A stretch of DNA of 64,000 nt from Lucinisca nassula (taxonomy: Eukaryota; Mollusca; Bivalvia; Lucinida; Lucinidae), in contig OY757011.1 in assembly GCA_963580285.1 (NCBI GenBank), positions 2,694,501-2,758,500 of the forward strand, written 5' to 3'. Shown piece by piece: positions 41,464 through 51,541 of this stretch. Within the stretch, counting starts at the first letter, position 1. The number at the start of each line of letters is the position of its first letter. Position numbers and translations under genes: made by a program. The notes beneath the pieces are model-generated. The model was not told the DNA's origin and did not search any database. It saw only the letters and a list, made by a program, of their open reading frames with translations.

Positions 41464-42652
41464 TCATTATCTTATTTATAATCATATTCCTTACTTTAGA
41501 ATTAACATTGTGTGATTTACTTTTAATTCTCAGTTTATTTATTTGTTTCCTGAGTTCATTATCTAGAAAATTTAACTTTATATTAATTGATTCAAAGTCT
41601 GCATATCCAACAAATGGTAATTTTAATTTAAAATGATGATTTTCAAATTTACACTTACTTCCTTCTTTTGGCATACTATATTTCATAGGTTTATTTTTTT
41701 CACAATTTTTCGTATGTTTTTTCAGAGCATTTTCAGTAGTATATGAAGCAGTAATACAATTTCTACAATGATATCTTTTATGATGATTATGATTAAGATA
41801 AGCATTAAAATTTTTAATTAAACAATAATGTTTCTTTTCTCCTAAAGTAACATATAATAAATCTATAACATATTTTCTATCTTTAAATTTACTTCTATAC
41901 ATTGGATATATATCACGTAAGTTTTTTTCTTGAATTGATTTTTCAAAGTCATATTCTACAGGATCAAAAAGTTCATTTTCAATCCCAAATACGTTGATAG
42001 CTATATCTTCATTTTGTTTTTCAAATCTTTCAATTGAAACAATACTTACTGGAGATTTAATATTATCCATATTTAACCATTCTAAAAAAGGTTTATAAAT
42101 TGTGGCTCTTGCGGGGTATTTATTCATATATTTAAATACATCTGATAATGAAGTATTTTCTTCTGATTTCTCTTTATATAATATTCCAGCAATTACACTA
42201 TAAGCAAAACAATTATCGTCCTTATTTTGAATATTTAATAGACTATTAAATTTTATTCCTAAATCAAAATAAGAAGATCCATTCAAACTTTTAACTCTGA
42301 CTACTTTTACTTCTGTGTTTTCTATTTCATTAAAAATTAACCCGGATTCTTTTCCTTGATGTTCTTCTTCCCATGCTTTATACTTTTCAATAATAGAATT
42401 ATAAACTTCATTAAATTCGTTTTGTGCTTGAAGTTTTATAAATCCACTATTAAAATGTCTTTCTATTTTTTCATCCATGGCAAAAGGTTTTGAGTAAATA
42501 GTTTTTATTATTAAATTAAATTTTACATTTGGAAATGATAAGACTAATCTTTTAACGTCTGGTTTGATCTTCTTGAAATAATCATTTATATTAATTCCAC
42601 TTTTTTGAATAACTTCTGTAATATAATTCTTCGGAGTTTTCTTGGGTCCCAT
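41432..42652 (-). CDS. POLB: Protein-primed DNA polymerase B, N-terminal part
   Basis: 406 residues to a stop shortly after the A10 run. Residues 145-149 are DDNCF and 275-276 HY (in KKHYCLIKNF), a Cys/His arrangement reminiscent of OTU or papain-like folds; I have seen this layout at the N-terminus of other Polinton-type polymerases, but protease activity is not established here. A C2HC finger follows (C296, C299, H313, C317), then Exo I of the proofreading domain, FVGYADFES (D352, E354). The start is in TTTATAAATGG. This part would hold the terminal-protein-like region used for protein priming. Ends out of frame with the polymerase part; see that entry. Confidence 0.9.
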   Translation of the reverse strand: MGPKKTPKNYITEVIQKSGININDYFKKIKPDVKRLVLSFPNVKFNLIIKTIYSKPFAMDEKIERHFNSGFIKLQAQNEFNEVYNSIIEKYKAWEEEHQGKESGLIFNEIENTEVKVVRVKSLNGSSYFDLGIKFNSLLNIQNKDDNCFAYSVIAGILYKEKSEENTSLSDVFKYMNKYPARATIYKPFLEWLNMDNIKSPVSIVSIERFEKQNEDIAINVFGIENELFDPVEYDFEKSIQEKNLRDIYPMYRSKFKDRKYVIDLLYVTLGEKKHYCLIKNFNAYLNHNHHKRYHCRNCITASYTTENALKKHTKNCEKNKPMKYSMPKEGSKCKFENHHFKLKLPFVGYADFESINIKLNFLDNELRKQINKLRIKSKSHNVNSKVRNMIINKIMKEQEISKKKI

Positions 42653-42685
42653 TTATAAAGGATAAATTTTTATTAGGTATATTTT

Positions 42686-42916
42686 TTATAATTTATTTTC
42701 TAAGTAATACTCGTGTGGATAATTAGGATTTCTAAGTAGAAATTCTTGATAAGCTTGTTTATACTTATCTTTATTATTCATATAATACATTCGTTTTATA
42801 GGTTTATTACATTGTTTACATGCACATTTAACTCCAAATGGTTTGTCTTTTGCTTTGTGATATTCACTTAATAATTTATACTCATTACATTTTGTACAAA
42901 TTTTTCCTTCTGTCAT
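42686..42916 (-). CDS. Small zinc-binding protein
   Basis: 76 residues. CTKC at 7-10 and CACKQC near 31-36 give a treble-clef or HNH-like zinc site, with KPFGVKCACKQCNKPIKRMY resembling small HNH-associated zinc proteins of phages and large DNA viruses; no HNH triad is complete, so nuclease activity is doubtful. The rest is basic and aromatic (YMNNKDKYKQAYQEFLLRNP). It lies 33 bases upstream of PolB on the same strand and 31 bases from the divergent integrase, suggesting a role in replication or integration. Confidence 0.7.
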   Translation of the reverse strand: MTEGKICTKCNEYKLLSEYHKAKDKPFGVKCACKQCNKPIKRMYYMNNKDKYKQAYQEFLLRNPNYPHEYYLENKL

Positions 42917-42947
42917 TTTTTAAGAATCAATTTTTAATATAATTAAA
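42917..42947. promoter_or_regulatory. Bidirectional start region, 31 bp
   Basis: AT-rich spacer (AATTTTTAATATAATTAAA within) between the zinc-protein start on the reverse strand and the integrase ATG, which is in TTAAAATGG. Confidence 0.45.
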
Positions 42948-43907
42948 ATGGAGCATCCAAAAATATATTGTTTACGTTGTAAAAAGCATACTGAAAATGA
43001 TTCAGTGAAACAAGTAACAACAGCCAATAATAGACAGATGTTAAAAGGTAAATGTTCTGAGTGTGGATCCAACAAAAATAGATTCATATCCGATAAAGAA
43101 AAAATAACAAATACATTAGCAGATGAATTACATCGTAGAGTTATAAAATCTTTTCCTAAAAGACGTGTTTATGTTCATTCAATAGATCAAACATGGGCGG
43201 TTGATTTGGCAGATATGCAACAATATTCAAAACAAAATAAACACTATAAATATTTATTAGCTGTTATAGACGTTTTTAGTAAATATGGTTGGTTAATTCC
43301 TTTAAAAAATAAAACAGGAGTAACAGTAAGTGAAGCATTTAAAACATTATTTAAAGAAAGAAAACCGATGTTCATCTGGTCAGATAAAGGATCTGAATTT
43401 TATAATCGACAAGTAAAAGAATTGTTAAAAGATAATAATATAAAGTTATATTCAACTGAGAATGAAGAAAAATCTAGTGTAGTAGAACGATGGATAGGCA
43501 CTATGAAACAACATATGTATAAATATTTTACTGCAAATGAAACTACTAAATATTATGATATATTAGATGAATTAGTTGAAAATTATAATAATACAGTACA
43601 TTCTTCTATTAAAATGACACCTGTTGAAGCAAGTAAAATAGAAAATGAATTAACAGTGTATAAAAATTTATATCCTGAAAATGATGAGAAAATTAAAAAA
43701 CCTAAATTCAAAGTTGGGGATAGAGTTAGAATAGCAAAAAAGAAAGGTAAATTTGAAAAGGGTTATACAACTCGTTGGACAAGAGAAATATTTGTAATTG
43801 AAGAAGTTTTAAATACAGATCCTGTTACTTATAAAATAAATGATTTAAAAGGTGAAGAAATAAAAGGTAGTTTTTATGAACAAGAATTACAGATTACTGA
43901 GTTTTAG
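42948..43907 (+). CDS. INT: Retroviral-type integrase (rve, DDE)
   Basis: 319 residues. An N-terminal zinc site with C8, C11, C36 and C39 precedes the catalytic core: D86 in WAVDLADM, D146 in WSDKGSEFYN and E180 in SSVVERW. The C-terminal part (FKVGDRVRIAKKKGKFEKGY ... WTREIFVIEEV ... IKGSFYEQEL) is an SH3-like DNA-binding domain as in other Polinton integrases. It would process the AGT termini and join them to target DNA, leaving the 6-bp duplication seen at both ends. Outermost gene at the right, about 60 bases from the terminal repeat. Intact. Confidence 0.95.
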   Translation: MEHPKIYCLRCKKHTENDSVKQVTTANNRQMLKGKCSECGSNKNRFISDKEKITNTLADELHRRVIKSFPKRRVYVHSIDQTWAVDLADMQQYSKQNKHYKYLLAVIDVFSKYGWLIPLKNKTGVTVSEAFKTLFKERKPMFIWSDKGSEFYNRQVKELLKDNNIKLYSTENEEKSSVVERWIGTMKQHMYKYFTANETTKYYDILDELVENYNNTVHSSIKMTPVEASKIENELTVYKNLYPENDEKIKKPKFKVGDRVRIAKKKGKFEKGYTTRWTREIFVIEEVLNTDPVTYKINDLKGEEIKGSFYEQELQITEF

Positions 43908-43969
43908 ATATTTTTTTATTATATACACAAACCCTCATTTTTTTATTTTTGTGTTATTTTTTTTTCTCT

Positions 43970-44676
43970 CTTTCTCACCCCCTCAGCCATTTTTTGCACT
44001 GTACTCCCTTCACTTTTTTTTCACCTCTCCCTCCAACCCCCTTTCGTAATTTTTAGTACTCCCTTTTTTTTCATTTTTTATCATTTCTCGGGGGGCCCCT
44101 CTAGCGGGTGTTTTTTTTTTGGAGTCTAAAAGTGGGTTTGGGATGGTCGGTTTGATCTCCCTGAAAGTGGGTTTGGGATGGTCGGTTTGATCTCAAAACC
44201 CACTTTTATTAGTCTAAACCCACTGGCTCACCAGTTTTTATTTTTACAGATTTTTTCACTTTTCATTTTTACAATTTTTCTGAGGTCACTCTGGTAGGTG
44301 TTTTTTTTTTTTTTTTTTTTTCACCCACCCCTCACCCATTTTTGTCACTGTACTCCCTTCACTTTTTTTTTCACCCGCCCCTCACCCATTTTTTGTCACT
44401 GTACTCCCTTACCCCATTTTTTTTCTTTTCTCATTTTTGATTTTCTCAAAGTGTATGTTTTTTTTTTTCTTTTCTATTTTTGTCACTCTAGTAGGGGGGT
44501 ACGAAGAAAAAAAAATTTTTAAGTGTCTTGGAAGGAGATAAAAATTTTTTATAGTGGGGAGAAAAGCTAAAAAAATTTTTTTAGGGGGGTCTGGAGAAGC
44601 TATTTTTTTAGGGTGGTCTGGAGAAGCTAAAAAAATTTTTTTTGTGTGTGGGAGAGGCTCAATATACCATATTACT
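43970..44676 (-). repeat. Polinton right terminal inverted repeat
   Basis: Ends GCTCAATATACCATATTACT. It has the same internal blocks as the left repeat: two copies of GGGTTTGGGATGGTCGGTTT, repeated GTCACTGTACTCCCTTCACT, and AAAAAATTTTTTTAGGGG. Runs of T and A differ by a few bases from the left copy. Confidence 0.93.
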
Positions 44677-44682
44677 GTCGTA
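44677..44682. other. Polinton target site duplication, right
   Basis: GTCGTA, identical to 27301-27306. Confidence 0.95.
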
Positions 44683-45249
44683 CGTCCTCCCAGCGTCCTC
44701 CGTCCGTCATCCGTTATACATCTGACCAGTTGTATCTCAGCTGCCTGCAGACTGATCTCAATCCTTTCTCATCTGCAGCATGCCTTCTGGGTTGGGGGAG
44801 GGGTTGACATAAGATTTTTATTTACACTGAATAAAAACTTTGGCAACCACAAGGTCTCATGGACCTATAATTGAAAAATGCTTGTCATCAATGTAGTGCC
44901 TTCAACTTTGATCTCTATAATTAACTTTCTTTGCTGCATACCTCCAGTGGTTTTAATCGGAATATTTAAACTTCCAAATTAGGGTGACATGGATATGCTG
45001 AAGTCTATGTTATCCAGATTAATGAATATTCTAGACATGGAGTGAACTTGACCTAATTTGAAGCACAGGTGTGCGTTGAGAACCATCATGTGTCCTCTAT
45101 TTTAATTATTAGAAATGTCATGACACATACACCTAATTATGTCCCTGGATTGGATGTAGGCATGGCAGCGGTGATTAGTCGGGGACATACCCCTGCGCTA
45201 TCCAGGCCCTTAACCGTGTAACCGTTTAATTCGATATCTATGCAAAGAC
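44683..45249. other. Non-coding right flank; nothing recognised
   Basis: Starts CGTCCTCCCAGCGTCCTCCG, probably the continuation of the CCGTC-type repeat at the left flank. No gene seen. Confidence 0.4.
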
Positions 45250-45530
45250 CATTACGAAAGTATGTCCATATGAAATAATGGTGTTCAACATGGTGTCAGA
45301 AATGATATATTTAAGGTAAATATAGTGACACATTTCTTATTTTTGCTGCAAAGATAGCTTGTGGGTGGTCGTTAGAACCGCCTCATTGAGGCGGTTCTAG
45401 CAACCACCAACAATGTTCTAGCAACCACCAACAATCTATGTTTTGAGCAAAATTAAGACAACTAATGAGTACCCATATAAACCCCACTTTTCCCTATAGA
45501 AAGTTGGGTTTAGAGGAGTCGGACCACGTA
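45250..45530 (+). mobile_element. HP-type MITE, intermediate between A and B
   Basis: Begins CATTACGAAAGTATGTCC. The palindrome centre CCGCCTCATTGAGGCGG has arms that have drifted together (GTGGTCG / CAACCACC), and a 20-bp piece (GTTCTAGCAACCACCAACAA) is duplicated on the right. Confidence 0.65.
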
Positions 45531-45535
45531 AACTC

Positions 45536-45860
45536 GATTTAAGCCCCCCAGTGGAATTCGTTTCACTGACCGTTCCGAGGCGGTTCTTGTGTCGCGTTTT
45601 TTTATTTTTTTTTATTTTTTTTTTTTTTTTGTTATGGTTTGTCTTTGAGTGCTTTTATAGCTTATATTATTTTGTTTTGGATAGCCAATTGGCCATTTTG
45701 TGGGAAAGTAACTGTCCTTTTGGCTTTCCGCTATTGATGTTTCCATTAGGATATGTTGCACCATGTTTGCTTCATGTTTGTGCTTCTTTCCCTTTGGTGT
45801 CTCTGATGGGAGCTGTGGGTTAATTGAATCGATTCCTGATCATTGCCTTCTCTTCTATTT
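45536..45860 (+). repeat. RT-element 3' tail
   Basis: AAGCCCCCCAGTGGAATTCG to CCTTCTCTTCTATTTTG, with a T-rich expansion at 45598-45630. Confidence 0.8.
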
Positions 45861-45869
45861 TGTCCGCAC

Positions 45870-46168
45870 GGCCCCCGCCCATAGGAGCTTGAAGAAATAT
45901 ATGGGCTGCACGATGCTTCCACGCAGAGCTGAATCCTGCCCGCACACCAGTAGTGGTAAACCGCTTATAGGATCTAAGCCTGTCCAGGAACCGCGGTGCG
46001 AGGCGGACCGTCCATGCTAATAAACCATATTGGTTTCATTGGGCGACAGGGCTTGAGATGTCATTTCATCTCAATGTCGGGTAAAAGTCCCACAAAATTG
46101 GAAGCAACGTCTCCAAAATGACCTTTACAGTGTTGACGGGGACGTTAAACCTCAAATCAAACAATTTT
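45870..46168 (-). repeat. F repeat
   Basis: CCCCCGCCCATAGGAGCTTG to GACGTTAAACCTCAAATCAA, near full length. Confidence 0.8.
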
Positions 46169-46330
46169 GTCCGCAACCAGCAATGACTTTGTACAATTTC
46201 AATAAGGTACATATGAGAGTCCAATTCAGGATGTGGGGTATGTCCTATGTGCTATTAGCGACCGGGTTACCTTATTAACTAGTACCAGTCACTTCAGAGT
46301 ATCAGTAGTTTAGGGTTAATGTAATTATAA

Positions 46331-46606
46331 CTAAAACACGTCGGTATAAGTCTGATCCACTTGAACCCCACTTTTATATAGTAAAATTGGGGTATACTGG
46401 GGTAAACCTTATTTTTCTCATTTCTTCTCTAAAACATAGATTGTGGGTACTCGTTAGAACCGCCTCGATGAGGCGGTTCTAACGTGTACCCACAATCTAT
46501 ATTTCGAGCAGAAATAAGAAAAATATCACAATTTTTCATAGTAAAATTATCGTCTTTTTTAGCGGTAAAATTTACAATATATTTGTATAGGCGTGTTTTT
46601 GTTATG
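46331..46606 (-). mobile_element. HP-A hairpin MITE, complete
   Basis: Palindrome at about 46415-46530 with loop CGATGA. Ends AAAACACGTCGGTATAAG and GGCGTGTTTTTGTTATG. Confidence 0.8.
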
Positions 46607-46879
46607 GATAACTGAATCAGCCACAGGAGCCAACAATACGCTCCTTACAGAAGAAAATCAATGTTTGCATAACAAAGCTGTGAAACTAATTATGAAATTT
46701 GATTACTACATTGTTGGTACTAAATTAAAGAACTGTGATTTTCTGCAGTTATGTTTGTACTTTCTAAAATTCAGATAGAGATTCCATTTAAGCTTTGAAT
46801 TATTTTATACTAAATTATATTAGTTCGCTTGCCATGAAAGCTCCATGCTTGTTGAATCGTTCTCAAACACGCATTCCGG

Positions 46880-47050
46880 ATGTTAGCACGTGCGCGAGAG
46901 AGAGAGGCAGTGACTTTTACAACACTGCTACCCATTTACACCTGGGTCGTGTCTTGCCCAAGGACACACCTCGCCTCCGGCGTCCGGATTCGAACCTACA
47001 ACCTTTCGACCACAAGTCGATAGCGCTAACCACTGAGCTATCGAGGCTGA
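46880..47050 (-). repeat. SINE with tRNA-like head, second family
   Basis: On the reverse strand GCCTCGATAGCTCAGTGGTT (A box) and GTAGGTTCGAATCC (B box) are followed by GTGTCCTTGGGCAAGACAC, a SINE body. The head is tRNA-like but lacks a properly paired acceptor stem. Confidence 0.65.
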
Positions 47051-47271
47051 GATTTGAATTACTTCTAAAGGATTAGGGTGTATGGAGTACATTTCCTCTT
47101 TTGTGGTAGCTTGGTGCCACGTCAGAGAAATGTGTATGTACAAGTTTGTCTCACCGTATATCATCATAGTGCAGATTATATATTCCTGGTCCTATGGGAT
47201 CATTGAATTCATTTGAATCATTTTGAAAATAGAGTTCTGCTTAAGCCGGCGCTAGAGGGCACGACCGGCTG

Positions 47272-47572
47272 GTTGGTTGGTTGATACGAGGTTTAACGTC
47301 CCCGTCAACTCTGTAAATGTCATTTTGGAGACGTTGCTTCCAATTTTGTGGGACTTTTACCCGATATTGAGATGAAATGACATCTCAAGCCCTGCCGCCC
47401 AATGAAACCAATAGGGTTTATAAGCATGGTCGGGCCGACTCGCACCGCAGTGCCTGGGCAGGCTTAGATCCTCTAAGCGGTTTACCAGTACTCGTATGCT
47501 GGTCGGTTTTAGCTCTGCGCGGAAGCATCATGCAGCCCATATATTTCTTCAAGCCCCGATGGGCGGGGGCCA
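47272..47572 (+). repeat. F repeat
   Basis: ACGAGGTTTAACGTCCCCGT to CCCGATGGGCGGGGGCC. Confidence 0.8.
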
Positions 47573-48525
47573 GGGCGTGGCTGGTGTTGCAAATTTCAGT
47601 ACTGGTCATGAACAGACTCAATAAAACCGATTTTCGTTTATATGGTGTATTCTTTGTTTCCAAAGGATCTAACCATCTATTTATCTTCACAGCAGCTGGT
47701 GCTGTGTCGTGTGGCGGACGTAAAACGTCTCACCGTACACCATCTTAGTGCAGATTAAATTTTCTGGTCCTTTGGGATCATTGAATTCATTTGAATCATT
47801 CTGCTGAAGCCGGCGCCAGATGGCGTGGCCGGTGTTGCACATTTCAGTACTGGTCATGAACAGACTCAATAAAACCGAGTCTGCTAGAAAAGCACTTGAT
47901 GAGTCCTAATTGGTCCAAACTAGCTAGTCTGGCCCTGAAAAAACACTTCCTCACTCAACGGTCTTTAGTTCTGCGTTGTGGCCCTTGCTATCTAAAGGAT
48001 AACCGTTTTTATAGAATATATTTAACTTCACCACAGGTGGTGGAAAGGAAATGCGTGGCGGGCGTAAAACGTTTCACTGACCTTCATCACTGTCTAATAT
48101 TTTGGAATCATTGATTCCACTGCTGAAGTTTGATGAAAGTACTTGAAAGTCAATGACTATAGGCCTAACTGGCCCTGTCTTGTAGTTCTTGCTTCTTACC
48201 AAAGGATTACTTATTCTAGAACATATTTATGTTATTCAAATATACCCCCCTCTCACACACACACCCACCACACCTCGGGTGGCTTGTGCTGCCGACCGCT
48301 CTAAATCAGTAATTCAGATGTTGTTCTTCCATTGTTCAACAAAACAATTCTGCGTTTCGTACATTTTGTGTACTAATCATCACTGTTGAGGGAGAAAGTG
48401 CTGATTGTTCCGCTTTTTAAGAGATTGCTGTGCTCGTTTCCAGTGAGTTTTATCTTCCTGCTGCCAAGGATTGTCTTAGTCTTGGGAGGCTGGCGCTTCC
48501 AGGATTTTTTTTTATTTTAATTCTT
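47573..48525. repeat. Direct repeats in non-coding sequence
   Basis: TTTCAGTACTGGTCATGAAC followed by AGACTCAATAAAACCGA occurs near 47597 and 47841, and TTTGGGATCATTGAATTCAT near 47770, with relatives at 47190 and 48105. A CACACACACCCACCACACC tract occurs at about 48254-48275. No gene seen. Confidence 0.5.
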
Positions 48526-48663
48526 CATTTACGAAAATATGCCTATACAAATACATTGTAAATGTAACCGCCGAAAAATAAGGTTTAACCCTGTGAACCC
48601 CAGTTTTACTATATAAAAGTGGGCTTCAATGGGTCAAAATTATATAGGCGTGTTTCCGTGTTG
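48526..48663 (+). mobile_element. HP-A MITE lacking the core, copy 2
   Basis: Has both ends and the AAACCCCAGTTTTACTATAT-type arm but no central palindrome: the CCGCCGAAAAAT arm joins directly to AAGGTTTAACCCTGTGAACC. Confidence 0.7.
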
Positions 48664-48712
48664 GTAAAATGAAAGATCAAAGTACAAAACAAAACTCGTT
48701 TAACAAAACAGA

Positions 48713-48992
48713 CATTACGAAAACATGCCTATATAAATACATTGCTACCTTAATGGCCGAAACAATGAAAATTTCAAGATGAAAAATTGTAATATTTTTC
48801 TTATTTCTGCTCAAAATATAGATTGTTGGCACTCGTTAGAACCACCTCATCGAGGCGGTTCTAACGAGTACCCACAATCTCTATTTTAGAGCAGAAATAG
48901 GGAAAATAAGGTTTACCCCTGCAAACCCCAGTTTTACTATATAAAAATGGGGTTCCAGGGGGTCAAAATTATATAGGCGTGTTTTCGTGATG
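48713..48992 (+). mobile_element. HP-A hairpin MITE, complete
   Basis: CATTACGAAAACATGCC to GGCGTGTTTTCGTGATG, palindrome at about 48800-48905, loop CATCGA. Confidence 0.85.
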
Positions 48993-49105
48993 AGGATGTT
49001 ACATACTGTTAACTTCACAGACATGGTCGTATATGTATAAATGTATAACTTGAAAATTCCATCATGGATGAAACCGGTTGTTAAAAATACTTACCCGCAT
49101 TGTGG

Positions 49106-49196
<91 letters not shown>

Positions 49197-49630
49197 TGTC
49201 TAATAGATTAGAAATCAACTATGATAATAACATGTTGCACTAACAGAATTTATAATGATTAATCTAATGATTGATCTAAGGAATAATTTCTACACTTGTC
49301 AGAACTGTCATTAACAACCAAACATATTAATTTAAGGAAATTATTGATGTAAAATATCCTTCACTGTTTCCCTAATTCTACATAAACCAGATTTCCTCGC
49401 ATTCAGTACACTTGATTATCTTTGATATTGGTTGTGTTATTGGTCAAGTAGTTTTAATGAATAATTATTCTGGTAATTGACTTGAAACTACCAAAAGTCT
49501 CATGTAACATTGATTTAAAATGATAGAAATGCTTTCTGACCTCTAAGTAATGTTCAATGTAAACTGCATGAAATGTTCTTCAGTATTTGTAAGATGCTGA
49601 CACAAACGGTGTATGATACATCATATGATT
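48993..49630. other. Non-coding; (AT)n microsatellite at 49109-49196
   Basis: A long AT dinucleotide run interrupted once by ATGTAT. The remainder is AT-rich and unremarkable. Confidence 0.6.
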
Positions 49631-49867
49631 TGGGCCCCGTCAAGCGATTTTGGTACTTATCGCATATGCGAGCAGCGAAGGTTCAGGCGAGCCTGCGCAT
49701 CCGCGCAGTCTCGCCAGAACCTTCGCTGCTCGCTCATACAAGCAGTGAATCAAGAGGAACCTTCAGACAGAAAGCCATATCCCTGCCCCCTCTGAATGGC
49801 TGGGCATGCGCAGTTAAAATTTGTCATGACGGAATGCTCGAAGACACAAATTCGCTTGGCGGGGCTC
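49631..49867 (+). mobile_element. MITE I, copy 2
   Basis: GGGCCCCGTCAAGCGATTTT to CAAATTCGCTTGGCGGGGCTC. The inner hairpin GCGAGCAGCGAAGGTTCAGG / CCAGAACCTTCGCTGCTCGC is better preserved than in copy 1. Confidence 0.75.
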
Positions 49868-49926
49868 ATTAATATCTTTTCAGACTATTTGGTAGGCCTT
49901 AAAAGAAATGTAATAGGAGAATCATA

Positions 49927-50582
49927 CGGAACCCGTGAAGGGACATGATTTTTTTTATTTTATAAGTTGTGCGCACAAGATAAAATCTTGTGCGGACAAG
50001 ATATTATCTTGTGCGGACAACATATTATCTTGTGCGGACAACATATTATCTTGTCCGCACAAGATAATATCTTAACCGCACAAGATAATATCTTGTGCGG
50101 ACAAGATATTATCTTGTGCGGACAACATACTATCTTGTGCAGACAAGATATTAGACAAGATATTATCTTGTCCGCACAACAAATTAAGTTGTGCGAACAA
50201 GATATTATCTTGTCCGCACAAGATGATATCTTGTCTGCACAAAATAGATCTTGTGCGCACAAGATATTATCTTGTCCGCACAAAATATTATCTTGTCCAC
50301 ACAAGATAATATCTTGTCCGCACAAGATAATATCTTGTCCGCACAACTTCCCAAGATCTTTGTTGTGCAAACAAGATAATATGTTGTGCGAACAAGATAA
50401 TATCTTGTGCGCACAAGATATTATGTTGTGCGAACAAGATCATATCTTGTCCGCACAAGATAATATCTTGTCGGCACAAGATAATATGTTGTCCGAACAA
50501 GATAATATCTTGTCCGCTCAAGATATTATCTTGTTCGCACAACATAATAAAAATAAAAAATCATGTCCTTTCCCGGGTTCCG
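49927..50582. mobile_element. MITE N: TA-flanked element filled with a palindromic satellite
   Basis: 656 bp between TA dinucleotides (49925-49926, 50583-50584). Terminal inverted repeats of about 47 bp start CGGAACCCG and include GGACATGATTTTTT. The body is about 27 copies of a 21-bp unit (AAGATATTATCTTGTGCGGA plus C) and its complement, with no other sequence except a TTCCCAAGATCTTTG break near 50347. Long frames on both strands are by-products of the repeat. Confidence 0.85.
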
Positions 50583-50584
50583 TA

Positions 50585-51057
50585 GAATCACTATAAAACG
50601 TTTTCAATTCTCATCTTACCGTTTCTATCCTGTTATGTTTCGTATATGTACAGTTTTTACATCATTGCCTTCACTTCTGTTTTTAAACAAGAACTTATGC
50701 TTAAACCAAAAGAAAACTGCGATGGACGTCTCGGTTTTTGTTGGTTTGCAATTTTTACTTTTTGCTGTAATAAAATCATCAGATAATATGTTAACACGTT
50801 TTTAGGGTACTGACCAAAGATTAATCTTGTTCGGTGTCTGGTCACTTCAACATTGTTACCACTGTGGTAACTGTCAATCCTAAGTTACTGGAATGTCATT
50901 TTTGTGGACTTGGCTTGTCATGGTGGTACAGTTTCCTGTTTCTGTATGGTCTATTGTCATTCCAGTCAGTTTTTTTTTTTTTTTTTTTTTTTGCATTTGT
51001 TATCTAGAACTTTTATTAATACCTTTGTTCCAATGAGCAGCATGAAGAGCCTTTAAG
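50585..51057. other. Non-coding; T22 tract near 50970
   Basis: No repeat or gene recognised apart from the T homopolymer. Confidence 0.35.
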
Positions 51058-51345
51058 ACTCTAATTCTTTCCACTGACCGTTCCAAGGCGGTTCTTCTGT
51101 CGCAGTTTATTAATGTTATTGTTTGTTACTTACTGCGTGTATCACTTGTGTCTTTTTGTTTTGGATGGCCATTTGGCCATTTTGTGGGAAACTAACCCTC
51201 TTTATGGCCTTCCTTTGTTTAGGTTTCCATTATGGTCTGGTCGCTTCATGTTTGTGTTTCTTTCCCTTTGGTGTCTTTGATGGGTGGAGTAAGTTAATTG
51301 TATCGATTCCTGATCTTTGTTTTACTTCTACTTTTATTAAAGATA
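51058..51345 (+). repeat. RT-element 3' tail, diverged
   Basis: TTCCACTGACCGTTCCAAGG to ATTCCTGATCTTTGTTTTAC, with more substitutions than most copies. Confidence 0.65.
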
Positions 51346-51541
51346 CCGATACTATTTCTTAATAACGCTGGCAACAGCTGACTATCTTGCGCCTGTATGA
51401 TGGTGGTATTTCGGTGTCTTATTGGGAAAATAAAATATCGACAACCTTCTATTAGTGTTGTTTATTCGACAGAACACTTCTTGAGCCAGGTCACAAGACA
51501 AGGATCCTTATCAATTTATGTTCTTTACATTATGTGAACAA

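Larger units (their letters stand above)
27307..44676. mobile_element. Maverick/Polinton element, near-intact
   Basis: A 17,370-bp unit bounded by long inverted repeats (27307-about 28017 and about 43970-44676), with AGTAAT/ATTACT termini and a perfect GTCGTA duplication. It encodes an integrase, a protein-primed PolB, a packaging ATPase, and capsid candidates with associated virion-type proteins in tight clusters on both strands. A 1315-bp mariner accounts for part of the length. Damage seen is limited to the mariner insertion, a one-base frame break in the PolB A-run, and a MITE in the left non-coding arm, so the insertion looks recent. The adenovirus-type protease usual in Polintons was not found. 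Confidence 0.96.

Noticed and set aside
44298..44522. A Phe/His-rich frame in the right Polinton repeat
   Set aside because: Low-complexity T/C tract of the terminal repeat; no coding signal.
49960..50596. Long open frames on both strands encoding repeated ILCGQD-type residues
   Set aside because: They exist only because the 21-bp satellite unit is a multiple of three and lacks stops in several frames at once; both strands read similarly, so no protein is supported.
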